A stretch of 55,758 bases of DNA, taken from IMG/VR virus record IMGVR_UViG_3300030085_001335, positions 1-55,758 of that record, one strand, 5' to 3'. Made by a program: the position numbers and the translations under genes. Each line of letters opens with the position of its first letter. The first letter of the stretch is position 1. The notes under the pieces were generated by a model. That model saw nothing but the letters and a program-made list of their open reading frames with translations. It was not told the origin of the DNA and did not search any database. This stretch comes from a virus. This document shows positions 11,301 through 18,223 of the stretch, piece by piece.

Positions 11301-13312
11301 CTTTTCCTATGGAAAAAGTCCTTAATCTATTTGGAGTTGCTTCGAAAGTTCCAAGGAGTCACCAATTTTCTGCAAGAGCATACGGATATGCATTAAAATC
11401 TGGGTGGCAAGGCACAAAGAAAAGTTTTAAAAGCATCTTTACTGGTAGAGGTCTTGACGCTGATTCAGAGTGGAGGATGCAAAGAGGTTTTTACCCTTGG
11501 CAAGCTTTATTGAATGTTTTGTCGGGAAAAGATTTACCTATTGATAATGACGCAAATAGCTTAATAGCTAAAGCAAGTGAGAAGCTAGGGTTTAAAAGAA
11601 AAGGAAAGTCCTCATTAACTCAAAGAGTTAAGTTGGGAGTTATAACTCTTCTTGGACCAAATGCAGAGATGCAGTTTCGAGTTCTTTCATTAGGAGATGT
11701 TCCTTTTAGACAGTACACTGCTGGTCTTGAGCTTTATCGTATGGCTAAAGCTAAAGGATTGAAAGGAGAAGAACTTCAAAAGTTCCTTAAGTACCCAGAT
11801 AAAAAGTATTTAGAGCTTGCACAAAAAGCTGGAAGAAAAATCACGTTCCAGGAAGAAACAGATGTTTCAAGAGCAACAATGAATGCATTCCAAAGCATTC
11901 AGAAAGGTTTAGCTAAAACCATTGACACAATTTTCTTTGGAGCTTTAGATGGTAGTGAATACGCTAAGTCCATTGTGAGAACATTTCAGCCATTCATAAC
12001 TACTCCAGCGAATATGTTTGACGAGACGTTGACCTACATGTCTCCTTATTGGGCTACATTTAGGATAATAAAAGACATAAGAAAAGGTGATGCTGCTAGT
12101 GCGAGTCAAAACTTTGGGAAGATGATGGTTGGTAGTATGGCAGTTCAAGTAGCCATGTTGTTAATCAAAGAGGGATTAATTAATGGACCGATAGAATGGG
12201 ATGAGGAGACTGAAAAGAAAAACTTAACATTTGATCAAATGGGACCTAGCAGTGTAAATGTGAGTGGTCTTAAAAGATTTTTTATGGGAGAAGATCCATC
12301 ATGGAGACCAACTGATGAAAGCAGAAACTATCTTAAGCTGGGTATAATAGGTCAAATAATAGGTGCTGTTGTGAAGTCAGCAGATCCAGATGAACTAAAG
12401 AAAAGAGATTACTCTGACTTCAAGTTCCTTCACCATGCGTTTACTGATGCATTTAGTATGAGATTGCTTTCTGGAGCAGGTAATCTATTAGATCAATCTT
12501 TCTTGCAAGGAATAGATGGTATACTACAAATTTTAACCAGCTCTAATGAAGAAGACTTTGAAAGACAAACAGAAAGACTTATAAACACTGTCGTGAGAGG
12601 AAGTTCTTCTGTAGCACTGCCGAACCAGTGGTCTTCTTTTGCTAAGGCAGAAAGAGATTATATGCCAGATTATAGGTTAGACAAAAACATTTCTTCATCA
12701 GAGAGGTTGCTAAAAAACTTTATCTACGTTATAAAAGACAGAACATTTCAAGGTAGGGATGTACCTTTTAGAATAGACTGGAAAGGAGAAAAGGTTTTGC
12801 AAACTCCAGAAGGGTCTAACAGTATAGCGTATCAAATATTTGATATTACAAAAGCTAGAAGAGGTTCTTCCGATCCAGTGTCTAATGAGATAATGAGGCT
12901 GTATCAAGAGACTGGTGTAGTGACAGAGGCTATGAGCACACCAATGTATGCAAACAACAGAAAGATATTAGTACCAAAAGCAAAAAGGCAAAGAAAATTC
13001 ATTGATAGAAAATACACATATCTTGATGATGAAGAATTCGTAGGGTCTAGAATATATTTTAGTATAGAGCAATGCAATAAATTAATGGAGGTTGCTGGTA
13101 AAGAAAGATATTTAGATCTTGAGTATCTAATGAATTTAGATGTTTATAAAAAAGCAGATAATGAACTCAAATTAGAGTATCTAGATGAAGTAGCAGAAAG
13201 ATACAACGGTCTTTTAGAGACAAGAACAAATCGCAAAGGGTTAAGAGATCATAGCTATTTAGCACTTGACTTCTTACAAGAGGCTTACGAAAAACAAAAA
13301 GCAGATGAATAA
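5384..13312 (+). CDS. Giant virion protein with two HExxH metallopeptidase-like domains (LPD-type polyvalent protein)
   Basis: 2642 residues in one uninterrupted frame. Residues about 120-300 are charged coiled coil. A first zinc-peptidase motif HEAFH is at 1166-1170, followed by an acidic motif EEFLVEVLADI that could give the third ligand. A second motif HEVQH is at 1523-1527, followed by GEVEAR, a typical Glu-zincin third-ligand motif. Hydrophobic segments occur near residues 680-720, 880-905, 1945-1975 and 2250-2270. The C-terminal third (KSIVRTFQPFITTPANMF region) resembles the LPD38-type tail seen in other giant phage virion proteins. Such proteins are thought to be packaged and ejected with the DNA. 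No lysozyme or RNA polymerase motif was found. Role in ejection is inferred. Confidence 0.8.
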   Translation: MNEELRRIIEEYNSKGFSSNKIANLLIYSHGIKDVDKQQLIYIVDEYNAGSLEQEPPQQESDKELKKKGLGQVDGEVYTLLGAESSSQEPSVDSTLSLDPLDLNLESDLTQRADVTSQAPPALEDLQARPQSFEGENIQSLRQERRDLAAEIEAKSKEISNLKQKTPDEFVSDEINKAKLEGLEKELDGLEADKEFSLQKAKIKREEDLRFLEEKVKEEGLRWGDVQSDYLKNVEDFDKIQDLIAEKKSQISEIEDSAERFAANGFGKKENILALQQSKIDELNKEINTLQSKSDDFTERVESGLYIKTRSALKNVAGGRFFGATMTEDEARSLAEEVQLLMNEPSVTVDQVYESMVKDNLVMIDKDAVFQDRLYYDLGVARYDKENLYKVDYRKKDLSDQFKISQEQFSENTDEYLSKVPVELRNFEDAKSKYKSMYNVDLSESDYLDLVSFWNYRDTALNAVENNESIEDSIIKDYKDLIKNSTEENLQSNYFKFLNQNRQEFNQYNKNIDILGYGDKAENIIGLLNKSLKDDVSESISDALFAYRDSDYRRGFDMAAQDKLTASTVVERMFTKFILNTGANVLDYFDMLQDYEKEDDDSPWWNLLYLTPAAGAKAFADLGGGEGIIDFQNISTKSKEIARGIEEYDRINMGLTLTDSQKEISQLIAEGNYGASVKKGVIGVSNIIPQIALVIAAPELAIPLFGVSSAGGMYSEIQDLDHITYGEKVRASVIMGAAEAATEYLFRGQEVVIKEIAKNVLKRKALGKGILDEAAKKAIAKQANTMFKFNPKSKGGKMFLKGLQFQEEGVEELIVDVVDQNITNYLEKKSLNEEHFDLKYNLEDAPNSIVREQILDEIQANRESYSEIGYNIYQTMDSYGLGLIGAGGPLMLTRSLGYIASPGKIKSRIQISKRITELDKLIKEEVDMGERIKLKSEKAELIRKQFSDVAMDQQLLEKMSEADVDELIKLNHEISKARFSSRKLRSMINESMSQEEQDRIYESIMKNAAKAKKALESKTEIYDRYNTEQNKLDQNSLTDEELALVNEIESLDTEIDTFDSVPNSDGFIDVTLENVNSVIDKLLSSSIIKSTRFSTAQQIKDGLRNVAKIVKEVKSAGGSVRIFTNKKDFERVTGQSIARGLHTEGKGKDSIVSLYLPALRANTSYHEAFHDIVLRKLGAGKIQELALSLAKAIPNDLISKYVTVMELTEQQLIDVKDLKGYDLLKYIISEDKGRAEEFLVEVLADISNGDYSISFKNGLIQNLKEFVAKFFGTTFKDPKIKDVVSAIKTATEQLAEGEQVTALDEIGREGETEADSSKRNRAKKQVIGENAELAAYELGMLNEALAMEKEGYTSKVIFSSTGWEKGADGKWRMLITEGIEDYYDIGLDIQEELLNTKIETGFDEETGMEIEFGGTKVTKKGEEVIPESILNLYPALKDINITFHKDVLPFDKTGKVKGQYRVGSFLPKKEIDPLSTLIDLGLGNTVIDIAVEIEYFDLKKGDNIDDYYESMGLFPEHSLTLAHEVQHAIQEIEGFQGGATMSRGETAPMVYSYQLFNDKGSDAPKVENIVVEEKQNENGETVYSVVDNNNTAVYKEYGEFNTKEEAESVREKVVGDFKTKSELLTKRFPDFSIESMKDEEISRQVRYLFYKSIMGEVEARSVSEMMEMTDPQQRESMSPSELLELVNDGDAVIIQRGVSKKQTIGDEGSDSDFDFVDTSMDPRQDSSKKLRQTIATAIEKYPSLREEMLANPDNYITPQNLEELRATLNDENVTDADLIDMMTDDGLGRLQNRNDDLAILALNELINRALDAGDMEAVSKYETNRAQIGTTAGRMLRHLRALKSTTPSGLLRQIELEISKRGNTITDKQRDKLLDKLTNVVKLNKDYKKKALELANMDTVNDQIEKEFKDLEEEIFSAEKDLNIYLQNIVEKSWGEIYRTLQQGNLITFISQGANIGGNIVNIFGDFWVSAIAFPMEKVLNLFGVASKVPRSHQFSARAYGYALKSGWQGTKKSFKSIFTGRGLDADSEWRMQRGFYPWQALLNVLSGKDLPIDNDANSLIAKASEKLGFKRKGKSSLTQRVKLGVITLLGPNAEMQFRVLSLGDVPFRQYTAGLELYRMAKAKGLKGEELQKFLKYPDKKYLELAQKAGRKITFQEETDVSRATMNAFQSIQKGLAKTIDTIFFGALDGSEYAKSIVRTFQPFITTPANMFDETLTYMSPYWATFRIIKDIRKGDAASASQNFGKMMVGSMAVQVAMLLIKEGLINGPIEWDEETEKKNLTFDQMGPSSVNVSGLKRFFMGEDPSWRPTDESRNYLKLGIIGQIIGAVVKSADPDELKKRDYSDFKFLHHAFTDAFSMRLLSGAGNLLDQSFLQGIDGILQILTSSNEEDFERQTERLINTVVRGSSSVALPNQWSSFAKAERDYMPDYRLDKNISSSERLLKNFIYVIKDRTFQGRDVPFRIDWKGEKVLQTPEGSNSIAYQIFDITKARRGSSDPVSNEIMRLYQETGVVTEAMSTPMYANNRKILVPKAKRQRKFIDRKYTYLDDEEFVGSRIYFSIEQCNKLMEVAGKERYLDLEYLMNLDVYKKADNELKLEYLDEVAERYNGLLETRTNRKGLRDHSYLALDFLQEAYEKQKADE

Positions 13313-13760
13313 AGATCCTAAAGAAAGAAAAAAACTTAAAGACACCAAGGTAGGTAAGTGGCTTAAAGAGAATGCCCCTAAGGTGCTTGACACGGTAGGA
13401 GAACTGCTTCCAGATAATGGAGCCTTGGGTGTCGTTAAAAACTTGATTGACAGAGATGACTCTATCCCACAAGACAAGAAGTCTGAGTTCCAAAGATTGG
13501 AGTTTGAGCTAGAGCTTGAGGATAGAAAGTCAGCTAGGAGTAGAGAGGTAGAAGTAAAGAAGACTGGTGATAAAGATATAATGATGATGATCACTGGGAT
13601 CGTAGGATTGATATCCTTTGTCTTTACTATCTATGCTGTGGTATACATCCCTTCTGTGAAAGAGAACGAGTTATTCATACACTTAATGGGTATGATAGAA
13701 GGTGTTGTTATTGGTAACATCTTTGCGTACTACTACGGTACGTCTGTGAAGAACAAGTAA
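13305..13760 (+). CDS. Holin, 3TM/GTA-holin-like
   Basis: 151 residues from the ATG at 13305, which overlaps the giant protein's end by 8 bases; an earlier in-frame ATG at 13266 would overlap by 47 and is less likely. The N-terminal half is charged and amphipathic and carries the sequence EDRKSARSRE, a hallmark of GTA-type 3TM holins. Two clear membrane segments follow (about residues 95-118 and 126-147), ending YYYGTSVKNK. Holins make the membrane lesion that lets endolysin reach the cell wall. It is the last plus-strand gene and meets the minus-strand operon with one base between stops, leaving no room for a terminator. Confidence 0.75.
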   Translation: MNKDPKERKKLKDTKVGKWLKENAPKVLDTVGELLPDNGALGVVKNLIDRDDSIPQDKKSEFQRLEFELELEDRKSARSREVEVKKTGDKDIMMMITGIVGLISFVFTIYAVVYIPSVKENELFIHLMGMIEGVVIGNIFAYYYGTSVKNK

Positions 13761-13761
13761 G

Positions 13762-14016
13762 CTAAGCTAGTGAGACGAATATAGGAGTCTTCTCTCCAGC
13801 GTAGGCTCCTAGTACATTGAAGTCCATGTATTCGACTGCTTCCATGACATCCATGTCATCTCTTTCCATTAAGATGTGTATGCACATCCCATACTCGTAC
13901 ACAGCTACTACGTTTGGTCCTTGTGTGTGACCTATCAGTGCTTCTTCGAACCCATCAGCTAGTAAAGCCTTAGAGAATGTGAGCTCTTCCAGTATGTTGT
14001 CTATTCTTTTTCTCAT
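13762..14016 (-). CDS. Conserved small phage protein, unknown function
   Basis: 84 residues. The central part (VAVYEYGMCIHILMER, then MEAVEYMDFNVLGAYAGEKTPIF) follows a pattern common in small uncharacterised proteins of many tailed phages: acidic helix, FNV.GAY, GE.TP. Its start overlaps the stop of the nuclease gene before it (ATGA), so it is the terminal gene of the replication operon. No function is known to me. Confidence 0.75.
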   Translation of the reverse strand: MRKRIDNILEELTFSKALLADGFEEALIGHTQGPNVVAVYEYGMCIHILMERDDMDVMEAVEYMDFNVLGAYAGEKTPIFVSLA

Positions 14017-14525
14017 ATCATTACCCTTTTATTTGTCTTAGGATGAGTATACTCTTTAGAGTAATCAACTACCTTGTATGATTTAATTTCTTTTAAGTCA
14101 TCAATGCATACCAATGTTATGACATCCTGCCTGCCATGTCTAGTGTACGTCTTCTTGTAAGCGTTTGTCTTGGTGACGAATTCATGCTTTACATTCTTTT
14201 CAATGTAGTCTCTAAGGTGTTTAGTAAGCACACACGCAAACCCTCCTAGCTCTGGCATCTCAAAGGCTATGACTGTTGCGTCACCATACAGCCATCCCTT
14301 GTCACCACGAACATTCTTCATCTCAACCCATATTTCATTTAACTGATTCTCTCCTTTGACATCTACCGTAGCAATCAATACCCCCTCATCATCAGTGATA
14401 TAGAAGTCTATGTGTTTTTTAATATCATCAGACGTTGATGACTTTGTACAATGCAAACCTTTATAGCGCATTGCTTCTAGAAACCTTGATTCAGATCTCC
14501 TTCCTCTTGCGAATGAACTGTTCAT
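14013..14525 (-). CDS. Putative PD-(D/E)XK nuclease
   Basis: 170 residues. An N-terminal helix with a conserved Glu (SESRFLEAM) is followed by DIKKHIDFYI and then TVDVKG, which fits the D...(D/E)xK core of a PD-(D/E)XK nuclease. WVEMKNVRGDKGWLYGDA and VIAFEMP complete a compact alpha/beta domain. The C-terminus is basic. It overlaps the following gene by 4 bases. It may act in DNA processing, recombination or host DNA degradation; substrate cannot be told from sequence. Confidence 0.6.
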   Translation of the reverse strand: MNSSFARGRRSESRFLEAMRYKGLHCTKSSTSDDIKKHIDFYITDDEGVLIATVDVKGENQLNEIWVEMKNVRGDKGWLYGDATVIAFEMPELGGFACVLTKHLRDYIEKNVKHEFVTKTNAYKKTYTRHGRQDVITLVCIDDLKEIKSYKVVDYSKEYTHPKTNKRVMI

Positions 14526-14526
14526 G

Positions 14527-14760
14527 TTATAGTTTATTATCGTCTCTATACTGACTAGCCGCAGATCTGATCATATCGAACTCGATATTGATTAGTTTCC
14601 TGTGATCAATTATCATCTTCTCTATATCCTCAGCATTGCATGTAGCTGTTAAACCAGCCTCATCAAACAACTCCTCGTAGAGATCAGATGAAATCCTAGA
14701 GATTCGATCAGTAGCTATCGAGTATGATATAGCTATGTCTTCGTTACTTATCTTCTTCAT
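14527..14760 (-). CDS. Hypothetical acidic helical protein
   Basis: 77 residues, acidic and predicted mostly helical, with no motif I recognise. It overlaps the upstream endonuclease gene by 17 bases and ends one base before the nuclease gene, so it is embedded in the replication operon and probably co-translated. It could be a partner of one of the two nucleases, but nothing in the sequence proves that. Confidence 0.65.
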   Translation of the reverse strand: MKKISNEDIAISYSIATDRISRISSDLYEELFDEAGLTATCNAEDIEKMIIDHRKLINIEFDMIRSAASQYRDDNKL

Positions 14761-15202
14761 TACTTTTGATTACCTTAATTGCCTGTTCAATCTGATGTCT
14801 ATTTCTACAGATAAATACCATTGGTACTTTCTCGTAGTTATCAGATAGGTGCTTGAGAAAAAGCTTCCATCGCATAGGAAAATCATGGTGAGAAGGTATG
14901 TAACCTTTAGTCTCTATTATCCAGCTCTCATCTTTGGCTACAAAGTCTGGCGTGTACTTTATTGGTAACACTACGGAGTTTGATCTGTCTCTTAAGTCTT
15001 TAGCTTTAGGTGTCATCTTATGATACACACCTTCGTATCTAAACTTATCCATCACACAGTACTCCTTTTCCTCATACAAGAAAGACAATCCAGATTCAGA
15101 CAAAAGCTTTGAAGCATCAAGCTCCAAACCACTCTTGTACTTTCCGAGTTGTCTTTTCTTCGCTGACTTTCTCTTGCTAGTTAAGTTCCTTTTTCTCTTC
15201 AC
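14744..15202 (-). CDS. Endonuclease of the T7 endonuclease I / DUF1064-like PD-(D/E)XK type
   Basis: 152 residues. A very basic N-terminus (residues 1-25) is followed by a Glu-containing helix (GLELDASKLL), YEEKEY, the metal-binding core YTPDFVAKD...WIIETKG (PD...ExK), and a basic helix with MRWKLFLKHL. This order matches T7 gp3-like and DUF1064-type junction or structure-specific nucleases. Such enzymes resolve branched replication intermediates before packaging, which fits the neighbouring ERF/exonuclease recombination genes. Family is likely; exact substrate is inferred. Confidence 0.72.
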   Translation of the reverse strand: MKRKRNLTSKRKSAKKRQLGKYKSGLELDASKLLSESGLSFLYEEKEYCVMDKFRYEGVYHKMTPKAKDLRDRSNSVVLPIKYTPDFVAKDESWIIETKGYIPSHHDFPMRWKLFLKHLSDNYEKVPMVFICRNRHQIEQAIKVIKSNEEDK

Positions 15203-15221
15203 TCAGCCAAGGTACAGTTTA

Positions 15222-17024
15222 TTACTGTAAAAAGCTAGTGTTTGAGGAAATATTAAACTCACGATACTTATCGAACTGATTTCCAATAGGTTGAAACAAT
15301 TCGTTTGACGTTGTATTTATCCTAAAGGCAGTGCCTTGTGTGTTCATGGTGAATTGAACAGGTTCGTCTAGTGGTGTTGGCTCACCACCTGTCTCTGTCT
15401 CTCTCACCTTACGAACGTGCCACTCTGTAGTTCTCTTGGTGTTATTGTCTGGAGCTTGGACCTTTCTGTGTATAGTAACGAAGCCATCAGCTCTGTTCAC
15501 AAACTTACCACCACCCTCTGTATCCTCAGCGAACGGCGCTATAGGTAATCCATCGTCTCCTTTACGTCTCTGTGCTTCTGTAACAGCATGCATATTGAGC
15601 CACACAGCTACGTTATTAGACGTAGAGAAAGTGAGGAACTCACTAGATGCTTCGTAGTGGTACTCATGGCTGCTTATATTGGATGAGGTCTCAATCTTGA
15701 GACTGTTGTATGGATCAACGAATATAGCATCGGCTTCTTCTTGTCTTAATATCTTCTCCAGAAACAAGATGATGTCGCTGTAGCTGTAGACTTGGTTGTT
15801 GCTTATCACAGTGAAGTGTTCGTTCACCCACTTGTATGCAGATTTTCTTTGATCGTAGTTCATGGAATCAATACGTCTGTTTGTAGCAAACTGCATGAGC
15901 TTCATCTTGAGTGAGGCAGTCCTATTCTCAGATGAGTACACAACCCACTTCCAGTTATGTCTAACAGCAGAGTTGACCATCATGTACAGAGCCATGGTTG
16001 TCTTACCTACGTTTGAGTGTCCATTTATAATCAAGAATTCTTTCTTGTATCTAAAGTACTTGTCTAGTGTAGCATCACCAGTATCTAACCCTATCTCAAT
16101 GTTACCATTGGCGAAGTCTTCAATCCATCTAAAGTCTTCATCGTCAGATGATATGAACGACATGTCACCATCGTTTATCATCATCTCTCTACGAGCTGCC
16201 TGTTCGTTAGCAACAGTCTCTCTAATAGGATCAGCTTTACCCATCTCTATACCATCACGTATAGTCTTGATCGCGTGCTCCTCGCTGTCTATATCCCTCT
16301 TGCTAATCTCACGAAGGAGAATACGAACTGCCTCCTCTTCTTCCATCCTACCTGCAGATATGTACCCACCTAGCAGCCTAGAAGCTTTTAGTAACACTGA
16401 ATGCTTCTCACCGTCCTCACTCTGTCTAACCATCTTAGCAGCTAGGTTTAGCTTCATGTAGTCAGTGTACATACCTTTATTGGTAGCTACCTGCTGCTCT
16501 GATCTTTCTGATGAGAACGCCCCAAACTTATTTGATTCTCTGTTGATGATAATTCCCTCATCGTAAGACTCAAAGCAAGCTCGTGATTCGTTTATTCCAG
16601 ACTCATCTACCTCCAGATCATATTGCTTGTGGAAGTATGTCTTAAGAGCTCTAAAATGATCCCTATGTCTTTCTGGGTTTGTGATTCTAACAAGAGCCTT
16701 CAAGCCATCACCACTAGGTGATACCCAGCATGAGTATACATACTGATCTGTACCAAGCATCTTCTTACTACTGCCTACATCAACGTGATCAAAGTCGAGG
16801 ACTATCAGACCACTGTGCTCAAACAATCCCTCATCAGATCTGTCTGTGAATTCTCCAGAGAAACACACCACAGGTAGCTTCTTCTTAGACTCCTTGTCTC
16901 CAGACCTCACGTTATCTATGATAGGCTTGGACTTACCCTTCTCGATTCTCGATAGGGCTACGTCTATATCCACATAGTGTGGTTCGCTCTTCTTATATAC
17001 GTCTTTAAATATTGTTACTTTCAT
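15222..17024 (-). CDS. Primase-helicase fusion: VirE_N/BT4734-like domain plus DnaB-type RecA helicase
   Basis: 600 residues. Residues about 45-165 match the BT4734/VirE N-terminal type: CFSGEF, then VLDFDHVD (D77, D79 as the DxD motif), SPSGDGLKALV and ESRACFESYDEG. This is related to archaeo-eukaryotic primase folds. Residues about 300-540 form a RecA-like hexameric helicase core: Walker A GHSNVGKTT (335-343), Walker B AIFVDP (D437), and motif NMHAVTEAQRR (477-487). The pairing gives a one-protein primase-helicase comparable in plan to T7 gp4 but built from unrelated primase parts. It is the central replication enzyme of a genome with no visible DNA polymerase. Confidence 0.85.
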   Translation of the reverse strand: MKVTIFKDVYKKSEPHYVDIDVALSRIEKGKSKPIIDNVRSGDKESKKKLPVVCFSGEFTDRSDEGLFEHSGLIVLDFDHVDVGSSKKMLGTDQYVYSCWVSPSGDGLKALVRITNPERHRDHFRALKTYFHKQYDLEVDESGINESRACFESYDEGIIINRESNKFGAFSSERSEQQVATNKGMYTDYMKLNLAAKMVRQSEDGEKHSVLLKASRLLGGYISAGRMEEEEAVRILLREISKRDIDSEEHAIKTIRDGIEMGKADPIRETVANEQAARREMMINDGDMSFISSDDEDFRWIEDFANGNIEIGLDTGDATLDKYFRYKKEFLIINGHSNVGKTTMALYMMVNSAVRHNWKWVVYSSENRTASLKMKLMQFATNRRIDSMNYDQRKSAYKWVNEHFTVISNNQVYSYSDIILFLEKILRQEEADAIFVDPYNSLKIETSSNISSHEYHYEASSEFLTFSTSNNVAVWLNMHAVTEAQRRKGDDGLPIAPFAEDTEGGGKFVNRADGFVTIHRKVQAPDNNTKRTTEWHVRKVRETETGGEPTPLDEPVQFTMNTQGTAFRINTTSNELFQPIGNQFDKYREFNISSNTSFLQ

Positions 17025-17277
17025 CTCTAGATATCATTAAAAGGATTAGATAACCAACAAGGTCTTTAACTGAGTCTTCTGTTTGATCGTTGATGCCAAC
17101 GTTTTGAATACGCTTTAGCTTGTCATCAATCCTAACCTTGATGCTAGACACCGAGTCACCATCGTAAAAGATGTTGATCGGGTCGAGTACAGAGTTACCA
17201 TAAGCTTGATTCTTTTGTATGAGTAACTCTTTGATCTCGTCACACTTGTCTGATATTTTCTTCTGATCATCTTTCAT
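17005..17277 (-). CDS. DUF1599 / nucleotide-modification-associated (Nmad1-like) protein
   Basis: 90 residues. The arrangement IKELLIQKNQAYGNS, SIKVRIDDKLKRIQ and EDSVKDLVGYLILLMI is the DUF1599 signature. This small all-helical domain is found in many phages and has been linked by context to modified-nucleotide metabolism; the fold is also compared to MazG-like NTP pyrophosphatases. It overlaps the helicase start by 20 bases and the upstream gene by 4. Biochemical activity is not established by the sequence. Confidence 0.7.
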   Translation of the reverse strand: MKDDQKKISDKCDEIKELLIQKNQAYGNSVLDPINIFYDGDSVSSIKVRIDDKLKRIQNVGINDQTEDSVKDLVGYLILLMISRDESNNI

Positions 17278-17495
17278 TTTGCTCTGTTTGTATATCCTAA
17301 AAATTTCTTTGATTTAATCTCTCTCAACATTATATGTCGTTTAGCTTTTGTCTTTCCGTATAGCTCTGATCCTAGTCGGTGCATTGTCTTCCTATCATGA
17401 GCCATGATCTCTCCTACTGTGTCATACGAACTAACTACCCACATCTCTTTGTTATGCATGCGTTTGTTCTTCTTGTAGGCTACATCAATCATCAT
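17274..17495 (-). CDS. Small basic protein, unknown
   Basis: 73 residues from the ATG at 17495, chosen because it overlaps the previous gene by only 11 bases. An upstream in-frame ATG at 17549 would add 18 residues but overlap by 65. The protein is Lys/Arg/Met-rich, with YGKTKAKRHIMLREIKSKKF near the C-terminus, and may bind nucleic acid. The stop overlaps the DUF1599 gene start. No family recognised. Confidence 0.6.
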   Translation of the reverse strand: MMIDVAYKKNKRMHNKEMWVVSSYDTVGEIMAHDRKTMHRLGSELYGKTKAKRHIMLREIKSKKFLGYTNRAK

Positions 17496-17838
17496 GTAGT
17501 AGATTGCCCTCCGCTTCGAATCTTGTTTTTCTTCTGATTGCATTTGCAAGTTCTTTGAATGTTATCACTTTACCCATCATACCTTCACACCCTTTCTTGT
17601 CAAGGACAATGAAGTTGTCTCCTTTCTTGTTGGGGATAAGCATAAGCAGTATGTCTTTGAATACTGGTATGCTGACGGTAGAATCTTTGTGGTTCTGCAT
17701 TGAGCACATGAACTCGATCTCTTTACCGTCCTTTGATTTAGCAGAGAAAAAAATAGGGGTAATGACTTTTACATCATTCAACCCCCATTCTAATCTTGCG
17801 TATACAGAGAATACCTTAGAAAGGTAGATCGCCCCCAT
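17485..17838 (-). CDS. Hypothetical protein in the replication operon
   Basis: 117 residues, mixed alpha/beta by composition, with hydrophobic strands (VKVITPIFFSA, FKDILLMLIP) and no catalytic motif I can name. It overlaps the SSB-like gene by 23 bases, so it is co-transcribed with it. A role alongside the single-strand binding protein is plausible but not shown. Confidence 0.65.
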   Translation of the reverse strand: MGAIYLSKVFSVYARLEWGLNDVKVITPIFFSAKSKDGKEIEFMCSMQNHKDSTVSIPVFKDILLMLIPNKKGDNFIVLDKKGCEGMMGKVITFKELANAIRRKTRFEAEGNLLHDD

Positions 17839-18139
17839 CGTCAGCTGTTACTGCGTTCTCTTTAGCCATAGCTATAGCCTTCTCTCTCCTTTCTTTAGCA
17901 GCTTCGCTGTTGAAGTTGTAGATAGAGGCACAAGCCTTGCCGTTCTTACTCATGAAGAGCTTAAGCCTAGCGTTACCACCATGCCCTTTCTCATCTCTCT
18001 TCGTGGTGTAGTTCTCAAGGATGTCCTTAAGTTCTGTGTCCTTTAGACGCACGGTCCAAGAGATTAAGTCTCCATTGTCACTGTAAATTGGGTCATCTGC
18101 CCAGCCGATTAGCTCGGAATCATACTTAGTTTCACTCAT
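17816..18139 (-). CDS. Single-stranded DNA-binding protein-like
   Basis: 107 residues. The key evidence is the extreme C-terminus, an acidic tail ending DDGGDLPF, which is the conserved SSB tip that recruits replication and repair partners. The body has beta-type sequence (LISWTVRLKDTEL, RLKLFMSKNGKACASIYNF) consistent with an OB-fold, but I cannot align it confidently to bacterial SSB. It lies between the recombination pair and the primase-helicase, and a TACCTTTG promoter element lies 75 bases upstream. Phages commonly encode their own SSB. Confidence 0.68.
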   Translation of the reverse strand: MSETKYDSELIGWADDPIYSDNGDLISWTVRLKDTELKDILENYTTKRDEKGHGGNARLKLFMSKNGKACASIYNFNSEAAKERREKAIAMAKENAVTADDGGDLPF

Positions 18140-18213
18140 AATTATATTGAATTTAATATTAAACTGAAAAATGATATTGTTATGTAATATACTGTCATCA
18201 TAAAAAGCAGTAT

Positions 18214-18221
18214 CAAAGGTA
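18214..18221 (-). promoter_or_regulatory. Candidate promoter -7 element upstream of the SSB-like gene
   Basis: On the minus strand this reads TACCTTTG, a match to TAnnTTTG, just after the exonuclease stop and 75 bases before the SSB-like start. No clean TTG is seen at -33. An extra promoter here would let the abundant SSB and downstream helicase be expressed independently of the recombination genes. Confidence 0.4.
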
Positions 18222-18223
18222 CT

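Noticed and set aside
13274-13594. A 106-residue Ser/Leu-rich minus-strand frame opposite the holin
   Set aside because: Mirror of the holin's charged N-terminal half; no start context.
15862-16461. A 199-residue plus-strand frame opposite the helicase gene
   Set aside because: It is a mirror of the well-supported primase-helicase frame, with Ser/Leu-rich antisense composition and no promoter or leader.
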